Assembly (NCBI RefSeq): GCF_014197615.1
Contig: NZ_JACIFY010000019.1
Location: forward strand, 62,001 to 126,000
DNA from: Rhizobium esperanzae
GTDB taxonomy: Bacteria > Pseudomonadota > Alphaproteobacteria > Rhizobiales > Rhizobiaceae
Length of the DNA stretch: 64,000 nt
Direction: 5' to 3'
Shown here: positions 43,227 to 50,635 of the stretch, one piece after another
Numbering within the stretch: the first letter of the stretch is position 1
Layout: each line of letters starts with the position of its first letter
Position numbers and translations under genes: made by a program
Notes under the pieces: model-generated
Database searches by the model: none
Told to the model about the DNA's origin: nothing
The model's input: only the letters and a program-made list of their open reading frames with translations

Positions 43227-45158
43227 TTAAAATCCAGCTTTCTTCAGGCCTTCACGATAAAGATCTTTATGCCACTGCTCTTTACTTGGAACTGCAGACA
43301 ACCACTTGTCCACATCGAAGTCCGGATTGCCTTCACGAAACCTTCTGACGAAGATCCGCGCCTTGTCCGGATGGCCTAACATGGCCCAATTTGCAGCAGA
43401 CAGTCTGTCGGCCAAATTGGGATCGGCCATCTGCCCGATATAGTCCAGCGAAGCTTCGAATTCGCCGAGGGCATAGTTTGCTCCCGCAGCCGTCCAGAAA
43501 TAAGTGTCGGGACCGAGCGGGTTCAGCTCAATTGCCCGCTCGATCTTTCGCAGGGCCATGGCGGGGAGCGAACAATGAACCAAGGTGTCGGCATAATCGG
43601 CGATCACGTCGGCATAGTGGGGCGCAAGGCTTTCGGCCACTTCCATTGCTTCGGCGCTTTCATCGAACGCACCCTGCAACAGTTTGGCGACACCGCGCTC
43701 GCGATAGCCGTCGGCGAAATCCGAGCGCATGTCGGTGGCCTGCTTGGCAAACGTCTCCGCCAGTTGCAAAAGATCGATATCGCCCCGGGCCGTCAACAAC
43801 CATTCCTTGGAGTAGGTCCGCGCCATCGAACTCAGCGCCGGCGCGAAATCGGGGCTTTCGCCGAGCGCGGCTTTCATTTCCTTGCGGGCGCGCCGCAGGT
43901 TCGGAAGTGTGAGGCGCGCCAGGTGCCGCCGGCCGACAAGATATCGGTGGTAAGCGGCCGGGTTCAGATCTTCGCGCAACGCCTCATGGCGCTCGATTTC
44001 GCCGGAGACGGAGAGAGCGATCTGCCGGGCAACCACTCTTCTGTCTCTGGCGAGATCCATACGATCGAGGCTGAACCTTTCGGCCCAGACAATTTGATTC
44101 TGATCGAAAAAGATCAGCTGGGCGAACAGGGTCACTTCATCGCCGGAATTGCTGATCCGGGTGTCGAGGATATAGTTGACGCGATGCCGTTCGAAGAAGG
44201 CCTTCTGCGTCTCCACATGGTGACCGATTTGAACCGCCGAATACGGGGCTATGACCTCCAGGCTGTTGAAGACGCAAAATCCGATCGTGATATCCTCCAC
44301 CAAGGATGCGGCGAGAAAACCGGCTTGGGGGCGAACGGATTGATTCCTCGGGGGAAGCAGCACCAGGCGGGGTATGGCAATCCGGATATCCTCGGGCTCA
44401 AGCGGGAGAGCCGCCTCGCGTTTCGCCTTTGACGACCCGGAGGCCGGACTGAGGGGTTTTGCGCCACCGGCATCGGCTGCGCTGCCCGCGGCGATGCCTC
44501 TCAAACTCGAATTGCGCCGTTGTTCAAAATAGCTCCGAACGGATTCGACTTCCTCTTCCGCCTTGAAGATCCCGATCAGCAATTGCAGCGTTTCCGGATC
44601 CTTCGGCTCGGTCCGAAACAGGATAACCGCGGCCTTCCTCAGAAGGTCGGATTCCTTTTGCGACTGGGCCAATCGCGACGCTGTTCTCAAAGTATTGGCG
44701 AGAAGCTCGACATGGTAATTTTCGCGCTCGGCGAGCCAGCGATGAAACTGACGGCTATGGCTTTGAACCGCTCCCAGAAAGGGCAGGTTCAGCAGCTTCA
44801 CCAACTGTTTCAGCCGGGAGAACGGCTCGACCCCGTCCTCCTCGTCGGACAGCAGAATGTCGGAAGACAGAGAACCCCGCTCAAGAGTGAGCATGTTGCC
44901 CTGCGACGAGAGGATGTCGACCCCGAGATCGATCTGACGGGCCTTCATTCTCGAAATGACCTTGCGCAAAGTCGACAGTGCAACGTCCCTGTCGGCTTCT
45001 CCCCACAGAAAACGAGCCAGCGTCGTTCGATCCGCCGATCCCTGATCGGTTGTGAACAAATAGGCAAGCAGCAAGAGGCCTTTCTCGGGAAACGCGACAT
45101 CGTTCCCGTCCTCGTCGACGAGCTGCAATCTACCGAAGGTCTTCAGAACAAAAACCAT
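43227..45158 (-). CDS. SARP-type winged-helix regulator with TolB-like and TPR domains
   Basis: The 643-residue protein begins with an OmpR/SARP-like DNA-binding domain (VFVLKTFGRLQLVDEDGNDV, then STLRKVISRMKA, residues 1-100) and a helical BTAD-like region (about 110-215). After a Ser/Ala/Pro-rich linker (about 216-250) comes a TolB-N/FlgO-like segment (IAIPRLVLLPPRNQS, EDITIGFCVF, NYILDTRISNSGD, VWAERFSLD), as in CadC- and cyclase-linked regulators. At least four TPR-like repeats follow from about 400 to the end. No membrane segment is present, so it is a soluble regulator, and the TPR part may bind a protein or peptide partner. A 72-residue gene follows. Confidence 0.85.
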   Translation of the reverse strand: MVFVLKTFGRLQLVDEDGNDVAFPEKGLLLLAYLFTTDQGSADRTTLARFLWGEADRDVALSTLRKVISRMKARQIDLGVDILSSQGNMLTLERGSLSSDILLSDEEDGVEPFSRLKQLVKLLNLPFLGAVQSHSRQFHRWLAERENYHVELLANTLRTASRLAQSQKESDLLRKAAVILFRTEPKDPETLQLLIGIFKAEEEVESVRSYFEQRRNSSLRGIAAGSAADAGGAKPLSPASGSSKAKREAALPLEPEDIRIAIPRLVLLPPRNQSVRPQAGFLAASLVEDITIGFCVFNSLEVIAPYSAVQIGHHVETQKAFFERHRVNYILDTRISNSGDEVTLFAQLIFFDQNQIVWAERFSLDRMDLARDRRVVARQIALSVSGEIERHEALREDLNPAAYHRYLVGRRHLARLTLPNLRRARKEMKAALGESPDFAPALSSMARTYSKEWLLTARGDIDLLQLAETFAKQATDMRSDFADGYRERGVAKLLQGAFDESAEAMEVAESLAPHYADVIADYADTLVHCSLPAMALRKIERAIELNPLGPDTYFWTAAGANYALGEFEASLDYIGQMADPNLADRLSAANWAMLGHPDKARIFVRRFREGNPDFDVDKWLSAVPSKEQWHKDLYREGLKKAGF

Positions 45159-45524
45159 TTGCCCTTTAAGCCACCATACGTGCCGGCGTTTTCATGAGAA
45201 GTGAAGCGCACGTATTGTAATAGTAGAAATCACAAACACTACGCTTGCCGGCACTTTGTCCCAACGTTCCCCCCATTCAGCAAGCTTGTGTGCCCCAGGA
45301 GTTTGTTAGGATTTCCACATCAACTTGCATGAAATATTTTTCGCAATCAAACTATCCTGACCTTGCGTGGCAACAATGTCAATTTGCAACTGCGTGATGC
45401 GCATTCGCTTTCTGAAACGGTGGCCAGGCGCGACGGGACCCTCCAAACTTTGCAGCGGAATCGCACCACAACCCCTGAATATCGGTTGAGAATACCGTCT
45501 CTGTTTGTTAGCAGGAAGAACCAC
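45159..45524. other. Intergenic region upstream of the SARP-type regulator and tRNA-Leu
   Basis: This 366-base, relatively AT-rich region must hold the promoters of the divergent regulator gene and tRNA-Leu. I see GCCGGCGTT (45182) and TGCCGGCA (45248) as related elements that could be operator halves, but no exact palindrome. No gene is supported. Confidence 0.35.
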
Positions 45525-45812
45525 GCGGACGTGGTGGAATCGGTAGACACAAGGGACTTAAAGCAAATTGAGTGCGCCGGCGGAAACGCCGGATGTAGAA
45601 CTGCTCAAAGTCGGGGAAACCTGTCAGATGGCAATCCCGAGCCAAGCCCTGCAAAGGGAAGGTGTAGAGACTAGACGGGCAGCACCTAAGGCAACGCTAA
45701 GGTGAAGGTATAGTCCAGACCACAAACGCCGGAAGGCGGCGGCGAAAGCCGTAGCTGGTAAGAAAATCCCTCGGCCTCGGCTTTGCGGGTTCGACCCCCG
45801 CCGTCCGCACCA
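45525..45812 (+). tRNA. tRNA-Leu(UAA), interrupted by a group I intron
   Basis: The exons join to an 85-base tRNA. The acceptor arms GCGGACG (45525-45531) and CGTCCGC (45802-45808) pair fully, followed by A and an encoded CCA (45810-45812). The T arm is GCGGG-TTCGACC-CCCGC. The anticodon stem AGGGA/TCCCT closes the loop CTTAAAA when 45560-45762 is removed, giving anticodon UAA, and the long variable arm (CGGCCTCGG) is that of leucine tRNA. Confidence 0.95.
45560..45762 (+). ncRNA. Group I self-splicing intron in the tRNA-Leu(UAA) anticodon loop
   Basis: The 203-base intron sits between U34 and A35, the site used by cyanobacterial and plastid tRNA-Leu introns. P1 forms between exon ACTT (45556-45559) and GAGT (45570-45573), leaving the required U-G pair at the 5' splice site. 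Conserved core segments are visible: P element AATCCCGAGCCAAG (45633-45646), R element GTGTAGAGACTAGACGG (45662-45678) and S element AAGGTATAGTCC (45705-45716), with P7 formed by GACTA and TAGTC. The last base is G (45762), as splicing requires. It has no endonuclease gene. The pattern is that of subgroup IC3. Confidence 0.92.
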
Positions 45813-45866
45813 GCCTTCGCTCTGTGAGCTTCGGCTCGGCGAGCCGATGCTCACAGAGCGAAGGCT
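45812..45866. repeat. 26-bp near-perfect hairpin abutting the tRNA-Leu 3' end
   Basis: AGCCTTCGCTCTGTGAGC and the next eight bases (45812-45837) pair with 45841-45866 with one mismatch and a 3-base loop (GGC). The first base is the final A of the tRNA CCA. No U tract follows, so it is not a standard terminator, but it could protect or end the tRNA transcript. It may also be a mobile palindromic repeat or an integration scar. Confidence 0.75.
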
Positions 45867-45994
45867 GTCGCGCCGTAGTTCCGTGAGGAACGAAGGCGGA
45901 CTGGTTCGACAATGTTCGCTGCTCCATTTGTCAAGTGTACTAAAAGGCGCGGCAAGCTTGCGCCCGCCGCACCTCATCATGCCCGCGTCAACGA

Positions 45995-46591
45995 TCAGGC
46001 GAGCTTGGCGGCGAGCCGGGCGACATGGGCGCCCTGGTATTTCGCGCCTTCCAGCTCGATCTCCGAAGGCTGGCGCGAGCCGTCGCCGTTGGTGATGGTG
46101 GAGGCGCCGTAAGGCGAGCCGCCCTTGACTTCTTCGGTGCCCATCTGTCCCTGGAAGGCATAAGGCAGCCCGGCGACGACCATGCCCTGGTGCAGGAAGG
46201 TGGGGATGAAGCCGAGGATGGTCGATTCCTGGCCGCCGTGCTGGGTCGCCGAAGAGGTGAACACCGAACCGATCTTGCCGACGAGCTTGCCGGCGAACCA
46301 GAGGCCGCCCGTCTGATCCCAGAAATTGCGCATCTGCGAAGCAACCGTGCCGAAGCGGGTGCCGGCGCCGACGATGATGGCGTCATAATCGGCCAGTTCG
46401 TCGACGGTGGCGATCGCAGCCGCCTGGTCGATCTTGTAGTAGGAAGCCTTGGCAACGTCTTCGGGCACCAGTTCCGGCACGCGCTTGACGGTAACCTCGG
46501 CGCCGGCCGACTTCGCGCCTTCGGCGACAGCATAGGCCATGGTTTCGATATGGCCGTAAGCCGAATAATAAAGGACGAGAACCTTCGCCAT
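45995..46591 (-). CDS. wrbA: NAD(P)H:quinone oxidoreductase, WrbA type
   Basis: The 198-residue flavodoxin-like protein has the WrbA pattern: KVLVLYYSAYGHIETMAYAVAEGA in part, VGAGTRFGTVASQMRNFWDQ, SSATQHGGQESTI and PYGASTI. It reduces quinones by two electrons and limits semiquinone-linked oxidative stress. An AGGAGA site precedes the ATG. It is divergent from the MoaB-fold gene. Confidence 0.95.
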   Translation of the reverse strand: MAKVLVLYYSAYGHIETMAYAVAEGAKSAGAEVTVKRVPELVPEDVAKASYYKIDQAAAIATVDELADYDAIIVGAGTRFGTVASQMRNFWDQTGGLWFAGKLVGKIGSVFTSSATQHGGQESTILGFIPTFLHQGMVVAGLPYAFQGQMGTEEVKGGSPYGASTITNGDGSRQPSEIELEGAKYQGAHVARLAAKLA

Positions 46592-46813
46592 CTTCTTGTC
46601 TCCTGAGTGCGCTGGTTGAATTTCGTGACCGGGACGAAGTTGTATCAGCGCCCAGGGTCGAACAAAGCCCTGCCCCCGGGAACTCAGTGTTCAACGCCTA
46701 TAGACGAAAATTCACTTGCGTCTTCCATTTCAGCTTCAGCGACATCGGCCGGCTGTTTGCAAAGCCGCCGAAGGGCGCTACCTATTCACCAGCCTCACAT
46801 CACGGAACATCCC

Positions 46814-47590
46814 ATGAGCCATGCCATCGTCGTCACCGCCGCCATGCTCGCCATCGGCGACGAACTTCTTTCCGGCCGCACCAAGGATAAGAATATCGGC
46901 CACCTCGCCGATCTGCTCACCCTGTCCGGCATCGACCTCAAGGAGGTGCGCATCGTCGCCGACGACGAGGAGGCAATCGTCGAGGCGCTGAACGCACTTC
47001 GCAGCAGATACGATTACGTCTTCACCTCAGGCGGCATCGGACCGACGCATGACGACATCACCGCCGATGCCATTTCCAAGGCGTTCGGCGTGCCCTGCGA
47101 ATATGACGAAGCGGCGATGGTGCTGCTTGCCGATATGTACAAGCGCCGCGAGATGGAGTTCACCGAGGCGCGCCAGCGCATGGCGCGCATGCCGCGCGGT
47201 GCCGCCCATATCGCCAATCCGGTCTCGACCGCGCCCGGCTTCATCATCGGCAACGTCCATGTCATGGCCGGCGTGCCGCAGGTTTTCCAGGCGATGGTCG
47301 ACAATGTGCTGCCGACGCTTCGCACCGGCACGCCGGTGCTCTCGCTCGCCATCGCCTGCCCTTACGGCGAAGGCGAGATCGGCACGCCCCTGACCACGAT
47401 CCAGAAAGCCCATCCGGACACCAGCATCGGTTCGTACCCCCGCTATGTCGGCCAGAAATTCTCGACCGAGATCGTCGTGCGCGGCCGCTCGCAGGCGGCA
47501 ATCGATGCGGCCGGCGCCGAGGTGCATGCAATGATCGAGGCCATCCGCCAAAGGAAAGACATCGCCGAAAACCATTCCGCCGAGGCTTGA
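46814..47590 (+). CDS. Molybdopterin-binding (MoaB/CinA-N-like) domain protein
   Basis: The 258-residue protein from ATG 46814 has the MoCF-binding fold of CinA N-termini: TAAMLAIGDELLSGRTKDKN, then VFTSGGIGPTHDDITADAIS. It lacks the C-terminal nicotinamide-nucleotide amidase domain of full CinA. Stand-alone members are common in alphaproteobacteria and their substrate is unsettled (molybdopterin-like compounds or ADP-ribose/FAD hydrolysis). A role with the nasA molybdoenzyme is possible but not shown. Confidence 0.88.
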   Translation: MSHAIVVTAAMLAIGDELLSGRTKDKNIGHLADLLTLSGIDLKEVRIVADDEEAIVEALNALRSRYDYVFTSGGIGPTHDDITADAISKAFGVPCEYDEAAMVLLADMYKRREMEFTEARQRMARMPRGAAHIANPVSTAPGFIIGNVHVMAGVPQVFQAMVDNVLPTLRTGTPVLSLAIACPYGEGEIGTPLTTIQKAHPDTSIGSYPRYVGQKFSTEIVVRGRSQAAIDAAGAEVHAMIEAIRQRKDIAENHSAEA

Positions 47591-47698
47591 GGACAATGCC
47601 GGAGCTGGCGGCCATCCTTGATGTCGGTCAAGGAACAGGAGAACGCTCCGGCGCATTCCTTCCCTCGCGCCTGCCATTTCAGCGCAAGGAGAATTGAT

Positions 47699-48541
47699 AT
47701 GTCTTACAAAACCATTCTCGCCATCCTCGATACAACGGACAATAGCGGCGCTGTCGCCGATTTCGCCTTTGCCATGGCCGCCGAAAGCAGCGCGCATGTG
47801 ATCGGCCTGCATGCCGAAACCATCTCCGCCGTGCCGCTGGTGGCGCCGATGGAAATTCCCGATCCCGTTGCCGTGCAGGCGCTGCAGGACATGGCGCATG
47901 GCGAAACGATCGCGGTGGAGCGGATCTTTCGCGCCAAAGCGGATGCAGCGGGCGTCTCCTCCGAATGGCGCAGCTTTGCCACATCCATCGGCTACGGCGC
48001 CGCACCGTTGATCGATAGCGCGCGCAGCGCCGATCTGTTGATCGCTTCGCAGGCCGACCCGGCCAGATCTTCCGACAGCCATGTCGACGTCGAAAGCTTC
48101 CTCTTCGAAACCGGCCGGCCGGTGCTGGTCATTCCCTATATCCTCCGCCAGCCGAAGCCGATCAGGCGAGTGCTGATTGCCTGGAACGGCTCGAAAGAGG
48201 CGGCGCGCGCCACCTTCGACGCGCTGCCGATCCTGAAGGCGGCCGAGGAAGTGGAAATCTTTTCCGTCGATCCGGCCGACACGGCGCTGCAATCGCCGCT
48301 GACATCAGGCGCCGAGATCGCCGCCACACTGGCCCGCCATGGCGTGAAGACGACGCTTGCGACGGCCAGAAGCGTGGACAAGAACGCCTCGCATGTCATC
48401 GAGAACCGGCTTTCCGATAGCAGCATCGATCTTCTCGTCATGGGCGCCCATCCGCATTCCTGGCTCTGGCAGATGATTTTCGGCGGCACGACCAAGAGCT
48501 TGCTGCAATCGATGACGGCGCTGACGTTGCTGTCGGGTTGA
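47699..48541 (+). CDS. Tandem universal stress protein (UspA)
   Basis: The 280-residue protein from ATG 47699 (AAGGAG upstream) has two Usp domains: YKTILAILDTTDNSG in the first and RRVLIAWNGSKEAARA with LLVMGAHPHSWLWQMIFGGTT in the second. The second keeps the G-2x-G-9x-G(S/T)-like ATP-binding ending; the first looks degenerate. Usp proteins support survival under stress and starvation. Confidence 0.88.
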   Translation: MSYKTILAILDTTDNSGAVADFAFAMAAESSAHVIGLHAETISAVPLVAPMEIPDPVAVQALQDMAHGETIAVERIFRAKADAAGVSSEWRSFATSIGYGAAPLIDSARSADLLIASQADPARSSDSHVDVESFLFETGRPVLVIPYILRQPKPIRRVLIAWNGSKEAARATFDALPILKAAEEVEIFSVDPADTALQSPLTSGAEIAATLARHGVKTTLATARSVDKNASHVIENRLSDSSIDLLVMGAHPHSWLWQMIFGGTTKSLLQSMTALTLLSG

Positions 48542-48626
48542 CCGTCTTGCCATCATTATCGGCGCTTGCCTTTTGCCGGCAAATTCCGTTAATTGCGGCG
48601 ACCGATGACAGCTTCGAGCCTCGGCA

Positions 48627-48666
48627 CAGCTCGCGATCTCGCGCTATGCAGCTCGCGATCTCGCGC
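48627..48666. repeat. Two direct repeats of 18 bp before gpt
   Basis: CAGCTCGCGATCTCGCGC occurs at 48627-48644 and again at 48649-48666, with a period of 22 bases. Each copy contains the near-palindrome GCGATCTCGC. It may be an operator pair or a local duplication, about 100 bases before the gpt start. Confidence 0.45.
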
Positions 48667-48764
48667 AGGCAGTTCGTGGGATTTGCGTTTTGCCAATCGC
48701 CGCCTTAAGCGCGTCCGGTCGCCGGCAAACGGCGTGTTGTTTTTTCATGCCGCGGAGCAGCCCG

Positions 48765-49259
48765 ATGTCCCTTCCCGATAAAGCCTTTCCCGTTTCCTGG
48801 GATCAGTTCCACCGCGATGCGCGCGCCCTTGCCTGGCGGCTTGCCGGCCTCGGTCAGACCTTCAAGGCGATCGTCTGCATCACCCGCGGCGGCCTCGTCC
48901 CGGCCGCGATCATCTCGCGCGAACTGAACATCCGGCTGATCGAGACCGTCTGCGTCGCTTCCTATCATGACTATGTGAACCAGGGCGACATGATGCTGCT
49001 CAAGGGAATAGCGCCCGAACTTCAGGAAAATGGCGGCGAAGGCGTGCTCGTCGTCGACGACCTGACCGACACCGGCAAGACAGCGGTCCAGGTGCGCACC
49101 ATGCTGCCGCGGGCGCATTTCGCCTGCGTCTATGCCAAGCCGAAAGGTGTTCCCACGATCGATACCTTCGTCACCGAAGTGAGCCAGGATACCTGGATCT
49201 ACTTCCCTTGGGACATGGGCTTCACCTACCAGGAACCGATCGCCAAGGGCGCCGGCTGA
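48765..49259 (+). CDS. gpt: Xanthine-guanine phosphoribosyltransferase
   Basis: The 164-residue protein from ATG 48765 (GGAG eight bases before) has the PRPP-binding loop VLVVDDLTDTGKTA and the N-terminal AIVCITRGGLVPAAI. It salvages guanine and xanthine to their nucleotides. Length and ending YFPWDMG match the XGPRT family. An in-frame ATG at 48747 is less well placed. Confidence 0.93.
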   Translation: MSLPDKAFPVSWDQFHRDARALAWRLAGLGQTFKAIVCITRGGLVPAAIISRELNIRLIETVCVASYHDYVNQGDMMLLKGIAPELQENGGEGVLVVDDLTDTGKTAVQVRTMLPRAHFACVYAKPKGVPTIDTFVTEVSQDTWIYFPWDMGFTYQEPIAKGAG

Positions 49260-49455
49260 CCGCCACCGATCAGAGCGCGCGAGCTTCGTATTTACTACTT
49301 GAAATTGTTTCAGATTTTGTCGGCGGGGGTTCCCGAATCCGCTATCGGGATCCGCACATCTATTTTACCTTTTGCTTATAGACTCGGCAGCGTGCGAATC
49401 GTGCCAAGCTGCGCTCAAAGCGTGCAGCGCAACGATGCGGTAAAAGGAAAACAAG

Positions 49456-50046
49456 ATGGCGCGGTGGGGGCATAGAGGAACGACTGCGACCATCGGGCTG
49501 GCGGCGTTTCTGTTTCCCCTCACACCCGGTTTTGCCGAGCCTGCCTACATCCCCCTCGTGCGCGATTATGTCGAGCGACAGGTGCGGCCGATGGTGGAGA
49601 CGCCGCTGGTGCTCAAAGCCATTGCCGAGCAGAACGTAGAATTCGGCGATGTCAGCGAGATGGATATGCGGGTGCTCGACGAGACCTACCGGTCGGAGAT
49701 CGATCGCCACCATCTGTCCATGGTCAAGCTGCTGCTCGACAAATCCGTGTCGCACTATCTGAAAACCAGGCAGGATGCCTCACAGGGCGCGATCGTCGAA
49801 TTTTTCGTGACCGACAGTCACGGGCTGAACGTCGGGCAAAGCACCATTACCACCGACTACTGGCAGGGCGACGAGGAGAAATACCTCAAAACCTTCGCGA
49901 ACGGTTCCCGCGAGATCTTCATCGACCGGGCCGAACGCAACGAGACCACCCAGATGCTCGAAACGCAGGCGAGCTTCGTCGTCCTCGACGAAGAGGAGAA
50001 GCCGATCGGCGTCGCCACTGTCACCATCGCCATCGATGCGCTCTGA
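49456..50046 (+). CDS. Stand-alone periplasmic sensory (Cache/PDC-like) domain protein
   Basis: The 196-residue protein has a signal peptide (TIGLAAFLFPLTPGFA, cleavage about residue 27). The mature part reads like the extracytoplasmic domain of a chemoreceptor or kinase: GAIVEFFVTDSHGLNVGQS, TTDYWQGDEEKYLKTF, and FVVLDEEEKPIGVATVTIAID. No membrane anchor or signalling module is attached. Such single-domain proteins occur in alphaproteobacteria and may present a ligand to a partner; no partner gene is adjacent. Confidence 0.65.
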   Translation: MARWGHRGTTATIGLAAFLFPLTPGFAEPAYIPLVRDYVERQVRPMVETPLVLKAIAEQNVEFGDVSEMDMRVLDETYRSEIDRHHLSMVKLLLDKSVSHYLKTRQDASQGAIVEFFVTDSHGLNVGQSTITTDYWQGDEEKYLKTFANGSREIFIDRAERNETTQMLETQASFVVLDEEEKPIGVATVTIAIDAL

Positions 50047-50635
50047 GGGCCGCTTGCACGCAGACGAATCGCCATGCGCATTTACGGCCGAAATGCCATC
50101 ACAAGATTTGCCGCAGGGCGCTTTTTTGCCATTCCAGCACTTTCCTTAGCCGACAACGCCCGCAAGCCATTGTAATTTCAGGGCTCCCCGGCTTTCCCCA
50201 ATCTCCACAGGCGCATCCACAAGATGTTGTGGTTAGCAATCAATTAAGATCCAGCCCTTGACGGAATCACCTGTTTCAAACTTTATTGTTACTGATGTTG
50301 CGGCGGCGGCAGGACCGGAGGTAACGAGCCCGGTTTCCTTTTGAAAAATTGGACGCAGAATCAGGGTGATGGACCGGAAACGGTATCAGGCCTGACAGGA
50401 TTTCTGCGCGATTTTCAGCCTCCAAAAAAGTGACGTCGGGACTGGCGATAATAAGCTGTTAATACTATATTTAGCGTTTGCAGCCACCATCACCACAAGA
50501 TACAGGAAGGACATCTCCGGATGACACCCCTGTGACAATACGGAAACGAGACTGGCTGCACGACGACAATGTGCCGCCGGATAGGAATTTTGCGCCCCGG
50601 TCGTGGGGACTGGGCGCCAACACGAGGTCAAGACC
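50047..50635. other. Long leader/upstream region of nrdJ
   Basis: This 589-base region has no gene that I can support. It includes one NrdR-box-like site (50461-50476, listed separately) and a purine-rich stretch before the nrdJ ATG. I looked for the B12-box of a cobalamin riboswitch, expected because NrdJ needs adenosylcobalamin, and did not find a clear one. Confidence 0.4.
50461..50476. promoter_or_regulatory. NrdR-box-like site upstream of nrdJ
   Basis: AATACTATATTTAGCG resembles the NrdR consensus ACACTATATATAGTGT over the central ACTATAT-TAG. NrdR normally binds two boxes about 31 bases apart; a second box is not evident. The site lies 160 bases before the start codon. Confidence 0.4.

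Noticed and set aside
50047..50635. Cobalamin riboswitch before nrdJ
   Set aside because: I could not find the conserved B12-box or a consistent fold by eye.
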